Below, in pieces: positions 46,034 through 54,675 of a DNA stretch of 64,000 nucleotides; positions within the stretch are counted from its first letter, which is position 1, and the number at the start of each line of letters is the position of its first letter. The notes beneath the pieces are model-generated. The model was not told where the DNA came from. It searched no databases and was given only the letters and a program-made list of their open reading frames with translations. The stretch comes from Protula sp. h YS-2021 (lineage: Eukaryota; Annelida; Polychaeta; Sabellida; Serpulidae). The DNA lies in contig OX457025.1 in the NCBI GenBank assembly GCA_949752745.1, forward strand, positions 95,669,804 to 95,733,803, in the 5' to 3' direction. A program made the translations under genes and the position numbers.

Positions 46034-46640
46034 CTGCTTTCCGAGTCGTGTCTTTATTTGGAGACACTCAAGCTAACTGCGTGATTTCTCTGTTTCTCTC
46101 TCTCACTCTCTCTCTCCGGTCGCCTCTTTGGCACTCTAAACACTCACCCAATCAAGAAGGTAGTGCGAACTTTGTCAGTTGAAGTATAAGTAAACCTTTG
46201 TGTTAAAGCCATCGCTAAAAATGTGGTGTTTTGGCTGTGAGAAAACGTCCAGGTAAAATGTGATGGAAGGCAGCAGTGAGCCAGCCGTACTAATGACATT
46301 AACGGGAATAATAATAATAAATATATAACTGCCATGGCGGCATGTGGAGATCATAAATCTTTAAAATGCAATCGCCACATTGTTCCATTGGAGCCTTAAT
46401 TGGATATACAATAAAGACACGACTGAGCGTCGGCGGTTAATGGACAGACTTTTATACAGGGAGGGCCGAAAGTTGCTATATAAATGGAACCAATTGTTCA
46501 AAGACACAGATTGCAAATAAAATCGTCAGAGTGCTGTATTCTACTTCCGGAAAAATTGTGGCTATGACGAAGCGGACACTTTGGATAGAGGCAATTATAA
46601 TAATTTTAGATCTCTGGATATGTCTAAGGGGGGTATGTCT

Positions 46641-46716
46641 TTTTCTTTTTTTTTTTTTGTTTTTTTTTTTGTTTTTTTTTTTTTTTTTTTTTTTTTTGTT
46701 TTGTTTTTTTTTTTTG
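46641..46716. repeat. T-homopolymer tract with G interruptions
   Basis: About 76 bp of T broken by single G residues. It reads as a diverged poly(A) tail on the minus strand, but no retroposed gene body was recognised beside it. Confidence 0.9.
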
Positions 46717-47217
46717 GCAAAAAGTATAGACATGCAATGCAAATAAGGACAACGTTGTTTTATCTTTAAGTATACATTTCCTTAAATTTTTCTCTTGCAA
46801 AAAAAAAAAAAGGTTTTTTGTACAAAGTTCTGAGTGATGTGACGTCTCTCTTTTGACTTTGCAAGAAAATGACCCAATATAATCTATTTGAGTTCACAAG
46901 CTCGCTGATTGATTTTTTCTGGCAAACCCAACCGCGACCTGGCTTCATTTCAACCCCCAGTTATTCATAAAGAAAACAGCGAACAGATCCGAAGATATCC
47001 ACATTTTTTGAATACTAAAACAAGTCAGTATGTGGTAACCAAAGGCTATATCCGGTTTATAGATGCTGTTATCGGATGGTTGATAAATATGTTAAATATC
47101 CAAAAAAACAAAAAACAAAAAAAACAAGGGAACTCTATAACTTCCGCAGATTTGAGAGAAAAAAAAACAATGTTTCGTTTCATTTTCTTACAGTTATCCT
47201 GTTGTGAACAGGCTTTA

Positions 47218-47310
47218 ATGTTGACAACACACACCCACACATACACAATGTTGACAACACACACCCGCACATACACAATGTTGACAACACACACCCACAC
47301 ACATACACGC
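47218..47310. repeat. About 30-bp tandem repeat, CA-rich, three copies
   Basis: ATGTTGACAACACACACC followed by a CACATACACA stretch is repeated three times. Confidence 0.93.
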
Positions 47311-47874
47311 CTGCAAAGTATTTGCCTTCAATTTCCAAGACTCCTGTTAGTTTCACAATATCATTCCCAATGCAATGAATTTAAGTTTTAATTTTTGACA
47401 TTTAACTTTTATAAACATTATAAAAAACTTGAGTAAAATTGTTACAATTGATTAGGTAACGAAAAAAACATCCCCTACCTATTTTGCAGTGTGAAGAGTA
47501 AAATAAAATGGGGCATGGTATCCTGCAGTATATCAAATTATAACTCGATCACGAATTCAAGAATAAAAGTGTATCAGCGCAACATTTCACACCTATTTTA
47601 TTTATGACAAATCTATCTCCCAATCAATATTTATTAACTGTGGATAAAGTGTAGTGTTTTATTCATATCTTGAACAGTTGACGCCACATTGACGTCACAG
47701 ATCCGTAGTTTAACAGCTGAAAGCCGCTTTAGGTGTATTCACATATCAGGTCTATTATAAAAAGAAGTCAGAAAGGTATGAGGTCAAGTTGTTTCTGGCC
47801 TTGCACAAAAGTATTTCTTTCCTGGTGCCTTTTACTTGAACACTGTGAATACGCCTTGATTTTAAGCTTACATG

Positions 47875-47875
<1 letters not shown>

Positions 47876-47930
<55 letters not shown>
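47876..47930. repeat. (TA)n microsatellite
   Basis: An alternating TA run of about 55 bp. Confidence 0.97.
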
Positions 47931-47932
<2 letters not shown>

Positions 47933-48763
47933 TTGCTCCAGTATATTTCTTGCTTAGACGAGGTTTTTTTCTTTTAAGGCAGAAATTGACAAACCTCATT
48001 TGTTTAAAATGCCAACTCTCTCTTGTTACAGGAAATGCGGGGTAATAATAACAAGCTATCGGATTTCAATGACCAATTTGCATCAAAAGAGAGAGAGAGA
48101 GAGCTCCAGCTGCGCATAAAAGCCAGAGTGGTTCCTTGGTCTGACATTGTTCTCACCGGATGTTCCAATGGAAAGATACGTGCCAATCAAAAAAAAAATG
48201 CTTTAAATCGCGGAGCAGTAGAAGAAATAGAATAATAAATCCTGCAGTCTTAGAGATCTATGAGTGGGAATACTGCGGGATATGCCACAGGGCAATCTGT
48301 GAATTTTTAATGGACCTACGAACAAAGTGACTTAAACAAAAGGAGGTTGCCTTTAAATAAAAAATAAAATTGTTACGGCGTTCGGCTTTTAACGTGTCGT
48401 TTCTTACAAAGAAAAAAAAACAGAGAGATTCAAGAAAAGCCACGTTTTTTTTTTAGTATTTTTTGGTTGGAATCTCTGTTGCATGCTAAACTCATTTAAG
48501 GATAACATTGTACACAAAAAATAACACGTTTGCGTGACATATACAAGTCACATAATAACAACAACAGTGGGACAAGAGAAAAACAACTTCAGCTTATGCG
48601 CATGTGTGGATAAAATCTCCGACACATTTATGATAAAACAGAATTGGAGCCAACAGGGTGCTGACTATAAGAGTCAATCAAGAATGACATTTGGCCCTAT
48701 AAAGACATTTTGTACTGCATAAACGAGCACTTAGCAATTACCGCCAGTGAAGCCCGTATTCAG

Positions 48764-48782
48764 CCCCCCCCCCCCCCCCCCC
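48764..48782. repeat. Poly-C tract immediately upstream of the GPCR start
   Basis: Nineteen C residues end three bases before the GPCR ATG. If translated from further upstream it would add a poly-Pro run, but there is no upstream ATG in that frame. The tract length may be unreliable in the assembly. Confidence 0.95.
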
Positions 48783-48785
48783 GCT

Positions 48786-50042
48786 ATGATGGATGACCGC
48801 AACGACACTGTCGTATTCCACCCCAAACATGACGTATATGACGGATGGGCGCCGACATATGAAGCCAATATATCGCTGGCCACTTCGAGCATAGAAGCCT
48901 CTCCTGAACCTATCTCTAAAGGATGCCAACTGTATGACTTTATCACCGAGGGGGCTCTCATGGGGGTACTGTGTTTGTTTGGTTTCTGTGGCAACACTTT
49001 GTCGATGATGTGTCTATCAAAGGAGCGCTCTAAGACAGCCACGCCCTTTTTGTTGGTGTCGCTAGAAGCAGCCGATTCGTTCTTTCTCCTGACTGTGCTT
49101 ATCCTGCGTGTTGTCACATCCATGCCTCTACATGATCATGGCTTTGTCTATTTCCTGCAACCATATCTCGCGAAGTACATGTATCCGACGGCCTTAATTG
49201 CCATGACGGCCACTATTTATATGACGCTGTTAGTGACTGTGAATCGCTTCATCTGTGTCTGTCTGCCTTACAAGGCCCAGGATCTCTGCTCCGTACGTCA
49301 CGCCCGAAAACACGTCATTCTCGTCGTCTGCTTCTGCCTTCTCTACAACCTCTCGCGATTTCTCGAATATGACGTGGTTGAGATGTCACATACCAACCAA
49401 TCGTATGTGACCGATGCCAAGCCGTCAAAATTAGGCTCCAACAAAATCTATCGTCTCGTCTATGGAAATATCATGTATTTTATTGTGATGTTTTTCATAC
49501 CATTAATTACGTTAATTATATTGAATTACAAGTTGATCAAAGCTCTGCGAGAAACGAAGCGTAAAAGGGCCCAAATGCAAAGCACTGAGCACGGGAGCCG
49601 GTCGGAGGAGGACATAACCTTGACCCTTATTGTTGTCGTCTTGGTCTTTCTGGTCACGCAAACACCTGCTGTTATCACGCAATTATTGTTGTTCTTTCTG
49701 CCGGAAAAGTCACGCCAGTGTGAGAGCTGGTTTTTCTACTATGAGCGAATCAGTGATCTGTTTGTGGTTTTTAACAGTTCTATTAATTTCATTATATATT
49801 GTTTCTGTAGCAGGCGATTCAGGCAAATTCTAGTTGTGATGTTGTGTAAAAACAGTCGCCTTGCCCGTGAGGCAAGTTATATGCATCGCCCAAGCTACAG
49901 GGGGAGCTATAAAATTGTCAACAACCCGTCAACAAAAGTCAACATCCCGTCACCAAAACCAAACAACAAACATTTGACTACAACTACTAATGGGGTCATT
50001 CCAGCAAACGCGGATGCAGCCGACAATTCTACAATGCTGTAA
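48786..50042 (+). CDS. FMRFamide-receptor-like neuropeptide GPCR (class A), intronless
   Basis: A 418-residue seven-helix receptor. The upstream codons at 48747 lack an ATG, so I start at the double ATG of 48786. TM1 is at about 52-77 (GFCGNTL), TM2 about 87-112, and TM3 about 128-158, ending in TVNRFICVCLPYKA, where Asn-Arg-Phe replaces the usual DRY. TM4 is at about 173-193 followed by YNLSRFLE, a phrase typical of FMRFamide-receptor-like proteins. TM5 is at about 226-248, TM6 about 277-303 and TM7 about 316-342, ending SSINFIIY in place of NPxxY. Sequons occur at N6 and N28, and a Cys after helix 8 may be palmitoylated. The ligand is unknown. It is the only clear host gene here, with AATAAA downstream. 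Confidence 0.93.
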   Translation: MMDDRNDTVVFHPKHDVYDGWAPTYEANISLATSSIEASPEPISKGCQLYDFITEGALMGVLCLFGFCGNTLSMMCLSKERSKTATPFLLVSLEAADSFFLLTVLILRVVTSMPLHDHGFVYFLQPYLAKYMYPTALIAMTATIYMTLLVTVNRFICVCLPYKAQDLCSVRHARKHVILVVCFCLLYNLSRFLEYDVVEMSHTNQSYVTDAKPSKLGSNKIYRLVYGNIMYFIVMFFIPLITLIILNYKLIKALRETKRKRAQMQSTEHGSRSEEDITLTLIVVVLVFLVTQTPAVITQLLLFFLPEKSRQCESWFFYYERISDLFVVFNSSINFIIYCFCSRRFRQILVVMLCKNSRLAREASYMHRPSYRGSYKIVNNPSTKVNIPSPKPNNKHLTTTTNGVIPANADAADNSTML

Positions 50043-50500
50043 CTGCAAAAAAAAAAAAAAAAAGAAAAAGAAAGTAAAAAAAAAAGGAAGTCAATTTTTA
50101 TGTCTCGGTTATTATCAACTCCGCATAAATCAGGGTACATTCAATTCAGTCCCCCGAAACAATAAATGTTTATGTGACGCAGTTTGAAAGAGTTGAGCGT
50201 GTGTTTTAGATATATTGGCCTCTTTTATATCCTTGGCCTTTTCACTGAAGACTATATATGGTTGTTTAAGTGGTCACAAATCACACTATGCCCTATTATG
50301 AATGTTTTTATCTTGTTTATTTGCTACTGAAACATCAATTGATCGCACTTATGACGTTATTTACCCCTAGTTGCATTCGAAATTGCTGTTTTAATATGGC
50401 GTATGCCCACGAGTACTTTGTTATCAATCGTATCACTTTATTTAGTACTTTTAACTGCTTTTCACATTGTCATGAGCTGAAATAAAAATGACAAATTTTA
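50043..50500 (+). other. Probable GPCR 3' untranslated region
   Basis: An A-rich tract begins a few bases after the stop (50049-50087). Polyadenylation-type AATAAA words occur at 50161-50166 and again near 50481. No further gene is seen. Confidence 0.5.
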
Positions 50501-50534
50501 TTGGAATTGAACAGAAACAAGCAGTAAGGGTTGT

Positions 50535-50620
50535 CGTCTGCTCGGGACCTCAGTACCACTAGTGGTACTGAGGTCCCGAAGTGGCACTGAGGACCCGGTG
50601 GCACTGAGGTCCCGACAAAT
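50535..50620. repeat. Minisatellite copy (GGTACTGAGGTCCCG), with a palindromic start
   Basis: CGGGACCTCAGTACCACTAG followed by its own reverse complement forms a palindrome of about 38 bp. Two more GGCACTGAGG(A/T)CCCG units follow. It is the same family as 1689-1880, reverse-complemented, and as 51150-51320. Confidence 0.85.
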
Positions 50621-50865
50621 TTTTCATATGAACTCCCCGTCCCCGTCCCCGCCCCGCTCCGCCCCGCCCCCATCTTTAATTGTATCTTAAAATCACTGCT
50701 TCTTCCGCCTCCCTCCCTGCTGCTCCGCACCCCCCCCCCCCCCACCCCCCACCATCACCCAATATGTTTATCTCAATATCTTAGTTTTTTCCATAAAATA
50801 TATACAAATACACATGTCTATTCACAAAATGTTGAAGAAAAAAAAGATGCGAAATTTCTCTTTTT

Positions 50866-50868
<3 letters not shown>

Positions 50869-50941
<73 letters not shown>
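50869..50941. repeat. (AT)n microsatellite
   Basis: An uninterrupted AT run of about 73 bp followed by a C-rich stretch (CCACCCCCCACCCCACC). Confidence 0.97.
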
Positions 50942-50942
<1 letters not shown>

Positions 50943-51149
50943 CCTCCACCCCCCACCCCACCCCTCCAACAAAGACAAATTGCGTTTTTTTGTTTTTTTT
51001 TTGGCCTTTCCCATCGGCTTTGCAATTATTAAGCCTTGAAGCGGCTTCATCAAAGCAGCACGTGACATGACGTTTTCACACGGCATATTTTTGTTCAATC
51101 TTTTTATGAATTCTACCTTTCGGTGTTGATGCACTGAGACGTCCATTCC

Positions 51150-51325
51150 TGAGGCTCGGTTGGTGGTACTGAGGATTCGGTAGTGTAGTGAGGACCCGTG
51201 TGTTGGTAGTGAGGACCCGGTGGTGGTAGTGAGGACTCGACGGTGGTAGTGAGCAACCGGTGGTGGTCCTGAGGCCCCCGTGGTGGCCCTGAGGACCAGG
51301 TGGTGATACTGAGGACCCGATCATT
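51150..51325. repeat. Minisatellite GGTGGTACTGAGGACCC, about 18-22 bp unit
   Basis: About eight copies of GGTGGTA(C/G)TGAGGACCC lie head to tail. The array ends about 60 bp left of the first open frame of the viral element. The family also occurs at 1.69 and 50.54 kb. Confidence 0.9.
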
Positions 51326-51385
51326 TTAAATTTTAGATTACGTATTTTACGTTTCTTCCAGCTTAAAACCACCTAATATATCATT

Positions 51386-51961
51386 TTGAAGCGAGAAAAA
51401 GTTTGGGTCCTCACACGCATCACACGTGGAGAGAGATGGTGTGCTTATTCACCATCTTTGTGGAAGATTGTGTGCCAGAGCTTGAAAAATTTACGCGACA
51501 TTGGCTTCAAACTATACTTAACGCAAACGAAGTGGCTTGAAGTCATTTCATACTTGGATATGCGTTATGTGAGTTTTGTGCGCACGTCACGGTTTGAAGG
51601 GAAAGAATACACACATCACATCAACATGAATGATGGTGAATGGGAGACACTGCTTCAGGAGATGGACAACATCAACTCAGCCCTATCACCATGTGAGGAA
51701 TGTCATGACAAGAAAACAATCATCAAGCTGCAAAAGGATGATCGGATGAAGGTGTCAAAGCTATCCAAGAAAAGACTGGCTGAAGTTCAGTTGGAGAACA
51801 TGAATGTGCAAAATCAACTTGGACTTACCTGCGAGTATTGTGGTGCTTGTGGATATGTGGAGGATTATCATTGCCACTGCCACAAGTATAATTGCAAGTT
51901 GTGTGAACCAAACAACTTCTGCGGCAAGTGTGGAGTACTTAAAGTCAGTGAAGCAAAGTAA
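51386..51961 (+). CDS. PC4-like domain protein with C-terminal Cys/His cluster (5' end uncertain)
   Basis: The frame is open from about 51386 but has no ATG until 51560. That ATG would cut into the domain, so the 5' end may be truncated, shifted or spliced. The first half (GFKLYLTQ, DMRYVSFVRTSRF, NDGEWETLLQEM) matches the PC4-like fold of the leftward paralogues at 59.7-61.1 kb (DVRYVSFHS, SNEWHAFMNVLKKM). The C-terminus adds a dense zinc-ligand set: CEYCGAC, then HCHCHKYNCKLC, then FCGKCG, enough for two zinc sites. PC4 proteins bind single-stranded DNA and assist transcription. The Cys/His part may bind nucleic acid or protein. The neighbours are other small early-type genes. Confidence 0.65.
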   Translation: MKREKVWVLTRITRGERWCAYSPSLWKIVCQSLKNLRDIGFKLYLTQTKWLEVISYLDMRYVSFVRTSRFEGKEYTHHINMNDGEWETLLQEMDNINSALSPCEECHDKKTIIKLQKDDRMKVSKLSKKRLAEVQLENMNVQNQLGLTCEYCGACGYVEDYHCHCHKYNCKLCEPNNFCGKCGVLKVSEAK

Positions 51962-51988
51962 AAAGCTCACAAGACACACTGAATCAAG

Positions 51989-52342
51989 ATGAATGCATGT
52001 TTTAAAAATGCTTATATTGACTTGATGATTGCTAAACTTGCTAGCTGTGGCACTCCAGACTATCAACTTTATCATTTGGATGCTTTTTGGGATGTTGTAC
52101 ATCATAGTCTTGATGTGATTGAACTGCATTCAAGATTTCTTGGAGAATGTCATAAAATTGGAATAGAAGAAGATCCTGACTTTGACTTTGATTCTGCGCT
52201 TTATTCTGCTCGTACTGATGTGGAAGTATATTTCACCGTAGTTGACTATTTGAGAGATTGTTGTAAAGAAGAAGAGGAAACCGAGCAGCTTTATCAGGTA
52301 AGAGAACCTTTTAATCATCTTTGTGACAACATAGTGAATTGA
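51989..52342 (+). CDS. Unrecognised 117-residue acidic protein
   Basis: Starts with an ATG 27 bases after the previous stop and ends with TGA. The protein is rich in Asp and Glu in its second half (EEDPDFDFD, CCKEEEETEQ) and reads as mostly helical. No signal peptide, membrane segment or known motif is seen. Its size, spacing and strand match its neighbours, so I take it as a real gene of the element. The function is unknown. It could equally be an early regulatory or host-interaction factor. Confidence 0.5.
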   Translation: MNACFKNAYIDLMIAKLASCGTPDYQLYHLDAFWDVVHHSLDVIELHSRFLGECHKIGIEEDPDFDFDSALYSARTDVEVYFTVVDYLRDCCKEEEETEQLYQVREPFNHLCDNIVN

Positions 52343-52347
52343 TAACA

Positions 52348-52479
52348 ATGTTTTTCTTACTAGCAAATTTAGTTTTATGTGAGTGGTTTCAACGTAAACA
52401 AAGAAAGAATATGATAGAAGAGGCAGCAAATATATTAAAAGATATTTTATTACAGGAAGAAACCGACATGTCAGAATAA
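52348..52479 (+). CDS. 43-residue small protein with hydrophobic N-terminus
   Basis: ATG six bases after the previous gene. The first dozen residues (MFFLLANLVLCEW) are hydrophobic, followed by a basic patch (QRKQRKN) and an amphipathic acidic tail. This would fit a short membrane anchor or a signal-anchored peptide. There is no family match I can name. It sits between two coding regions with almost no spacing, which is the main support. Confidence 0.4.
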   Translation: MFFLLANLVLCEWFQRKQRKNMIEEAANILKDILLQEETDMSE

Positions 52480-52494
52480 AGAAACAAAGTCAAC

Positions 52495-52916
52495 ATGGAG
52501 AATCTTGTACTATTCAGCGGTCATAAGGACGTTCTTTCAAACATGTTTCCAACACGACTTGAAAAGTATGGACATGGATACAAGCGAAGCTTTGTATCAA
52601 TATGAGAAAGCAGTGTTTCATCACCGTCAAGATATTGCTTCAGCCATTGCTTCATGTAGAAATGGATATGAAGCAAAACGTATTGCTAAAGTGATAAAGC
52701 CATGTCCTTACCAGTGAAGAGAAGCAAAATGCAAGATGTTTTACAAGTCAAATGGAATCAGTGTGTATTGATGTAAAGTTGAAAGAATGTAAAGACAAAA
52801 CTTTAGTTGAAGCAACGTATGATCATTGGTGGGGAACTGGTGTGAAACAAGTGTCATCTGGATATCCTGGTCAGAATATTATGGGAAAGTTGTTAGAACT
52901 GTTGTGTGAGACTTGA
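52495..52916 (+). pseudogene. NADAR-domain protein (YbiA/DUF1768 type), frameshifted
   Basis: Three successive frames make up one NADAR-like domain. The first, from the ATG at 52495, has LFSGHKDVLSNMFPTRLEKY. The second (about 52590-52717) has LYQYEKAVFHHRQ and EAKRIAKVI. The third (about 52700-52916) has LVEATYDHWWGTGV and GQNIMGKLLELL. The SN.FP, Y..EKA.., D..WG.G and GxNxxGKLL features are the family signature. NADAR proteins act on ADP-ribose- or NAD-linked substrates, and some members remove ADP-ribose from guanosine in DNA. Two shifts (near 52.59 and 52.70 kb) break this copy, unless they are assembly errors. The gene is probably cargo serving the element's conflict with the host. Confidence 0.78.
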
Positions 52917-52974
52917 TGTGCAGACGTGTGAACATGGAGAAGTGTGTTAAGTGAACAGCAACTGGAAAAAAACT

Positions 52975-53075
52975 TGCTAAACTTGACAGACTTGCATTGC
53001 CGGAGCAGCATAACCTGACAGACTTGTGCTACATTGCCGGAGCAGCATAACTTGCTAAACCTGACAGACTTGTGC
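52975..53075. repeat. About 48-bp imperfect tandem repeat upstream of a small gene
   Basis: The phrase ACCTGACAGACTTG, then CATTGCCGGAGCAGCATAAC, occurs twice in full, and CCTGACAGACTTGTGCTGCATTG starts a third time. The array ends just before the ATG at 53100. Confidence 0.85.
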
Positions 53076-53099
53076 TGCATTGATTCACAAGACTGCATA

Positions 53100-53432
53100 A
53101 TGGCGGACATGACACTGAGACAATATATTGTGCAAAAAGCTTATTGTGAAGAAATGTTATCCGCTGTAAAAAAGTTTGCCTATTTAGTCTGTCCTGCTTG
53201 TCAACATGAAGAGTGTCAAGAACATACTTGTCATGCTGCATGTGTTTATACATATTGGAATGAAGCTAAATATTACATTCATTTAGATAAAGTGTTAGAG
53301 AATGCAAATCAACGTTGTGAGAAATATGGTGTAGATGTTATTACATTAGATGAACTCAGTCATTGGTTAATGTTCATTGAAGACCAATGGTCTCCAGTGA
53401 TTCATACCATTGTATCTATACTTGATCTGTAA
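53100..53432 (+). CDS. Unrecognised 110-residue protein with a Cys/His cluster
   Basis: I use the ATG at 53100 (MADMTLRQ). The open frame extends upstream without an ATG through repeat sequence. The segment CPACQHEECQEHTCHAAC (about residues 31-48) has enough Cys and His for one or two metal sites. The rest appears helical and ends WSPVIHTIVSILDL. No family is recognised. Two TATAAATA words and tandem ATGTTAGTTA repeats follow before the integrase, so this gene closes the small left-hand block. Confidence 0.5.
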   Translation: MADMTLRQYIVQKAYCEEMLSAVKKFAYLVCPACQHEECQEHTCHAACVYTYWNEAKYYIHLDKVLENANQRCEKYGVDVITLDELSHWLMFIEDQWSPVIHTIVSILDL

Positions 53433-53436
53433 ATAT

Positions 53437-53512
53437 ATGTTAGTTATAAATACATGTTAGTTATAAATACATGTTAGTTAAGTTACTATGTTAGTTAAGT
53501 GATGTTGGTTGA
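53437..53512 (+). promoter_or_regulatory. Tandem TATAAATA boxes upstream of integrase
   Basis: The 20-bp unit ATGTTAGTTATAAATAC is repeated, placing TATAAATA at 53445-53452 and 53462-53469, followed by further ATGTTAGTTAAG copies. The integrase ATG at 53566 is about 100 bp downstream. This is a plausible promoter for the rightward virion gene block. No other TATA-like word of this quality was noticed in that block. Confidence 0.55.
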
Positions 53513-53565
53513 GTTATAAAATAAAAGCTGTTCTGTTGAGAAGGTGGTTTTCATTCGGTGTGACC

Positions 53566-54675
53566 ATGTCGACGTGGAAAGACTACTTGACCAATATTTA
53601 CTTCAAACCTGGACAGCCTGGAGCATTTGCTGGTCCTTACAAACTGTATCACATCTTACGAAAACATAATCAACCAGTCACACAGTCACAAGTGAAGAAA
53701 TGGCTACAGGATCAAGATGCTTTTAGTTTACTCCAACCTGTCAAATACAGGTTCAAAAGACAACGTGTCATTACACGTGGTATTGATGATATGTGGGATA
53801 TTGATTTGGCTGATATGGGAAACATAGCTCCCTATAATGATGACATACGCTTTTTACTCATTGTCATTGATGTGTTTTCCAAATATGTCTGGGTACAGCC
53901 AATACCTAATAAATCACATACCAGCGTCATACAAGCTTTCCAAAAAAATTTTCATGACACACGACGAAGACCGCGAACTCTAAGGTCTGATAAAGGAACA
54001 GAATTTAAAAATAGATGGGTTAAAGCATTTTTGAAGAAAGAAGGAATTCATGCTTATACCACAAAGAATGAAACCAAAGCCAACTTTGCTGAAAGAGTCA
54101 TTCGTACTCTGAAGGGAATGATGTATCGGTATTTTCTACATAATCAAACCTACCGCTACGTAGACATTCTTCCAGACTTGGTGTACAATTACAACCATAG
54201 ACCTCATGGTTCTCTTCCTAATAAATATGCTCCAGCCGAGATTCGTAAAGACAACGAATCAAAAGTGTGGAAGTATATGTATGTCGACAAACTGAAATTG
54301 AAACCTAAGAAGAAGAAGAAGTATAAATTTAACATTGGCGATCATGTTCGCATTTCTCACATTAAATACGTGTTTCAACGCGATTATCACATCAAATGGA
54401 CGCAAGAAGTCTTCATTGTCACACATCGTTGTAAGAAGCAAGGAATACATTTATATCGTGTGAAAGACTTTTTAGACGAAGATATTGATGGCCATTTCTA
54501 TGAAGAAGAACTGCAGAAAGTGACCAAAGATATTGAATCTATTTATAGAATTGAAAAAGTCTTGAAAACACGTAAAAGACGAGGAGGAGGAGGTGTGAAA
54601 GAATTATTTGTCAAGTGGTTAGGTTGGCCAAACAAGTTTAACAGTTGGGTGAAAGAAACAGACATTCAACAATGA
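53566..54675 (+). CDS. Retroviral-type integrase with C-terminal chromodomain
   Basis: 369 residues from the ATG at 53566; the codons before it lack a Met. The rve core shows the DDE triad: Asp80 in WDIDLADM, Asp142 in LRSDKGTEFKN and Glu176 in ANFAERVIRTLKG. The Asp142-Glu176 spacing of 33 residues fits the D,D-35-E class. The NETKAN..ER phrase is typical of Maverick/Polinton integrases. A chromodomain occupies about 327-368 (YRIEKVLKTR, FVKWLGWPNKFNSWV) and probably guides insertion through modified histones. A Lys-rich stretch near 246-254 may be nuclear targeting. It joins the element to host DNA. It shares ATGA with the ATPase gene. No break is seen. Confidence 0.95.
   Translation: MSTWKDYLTNIYFKPGQPGAFAGPYKLYHILRKHNQPVTQSQVKKWLQDQDAFSLLQPVKYRFKRQRVITRGIDDMWDIDLADMGNIAPYNDDIRFLLIVIDVFSKYVWVQPIPNKSHTSVIQAFQKNFHDTRRRPRTLRSDKGTEFKNRWVKAFLKKEGIHAYTTKNETKANFAERVIRTLKGMMYRYFLHNQTYRYVDILPDLVYNYNHRPHGSLPNKYAPAEIRKDNESKVWKYMYVDKLKLKPKKKKKYKFNIGDHVRISHIKYVFQRDYHIKWTQEVFIVTHRCKKQGIHLYRVKDFLDEDIDGHFYEEELQKVTKDIESIYRIEKVLKTRKRRGGGGVKELFVKWLGWPNKFNSWVKETDIQQ

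Larger units (their letters stand above)
45611..48763. other. Non-coding DNA upstream of the GPCR, with several simple repeats
   Basis: No supported gene. It holds (AG)n at 45997-46031, a T-rich tract at about 46641-46716, a 30-bp tandem repeat at 47218-47310 and (TA)n at 47876-47930. Frames on both strands around 46.9-47.4 kb are shaped by these repeats. The part next to 48764 presumably holds the GPCR promoter and 5' untranslated region, but no TATA or initiator was identified with confidence. Confidence 0.5.

Noticed and set aside
46909..47391. 160-residue frame with Thr-His-Thr runs
   Set aside because: The latter half is the CA-rich 30-bp tandem repeat, and the first half has no similarity.
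50043..50090. A-tract after the GPCR stop as a retrogene poly(A) tail
   Set aside because: The tract starts directly after the stop, and AATAAA signals lie further downstream. A processed copy would carry its 3' untranslated region before the tail.
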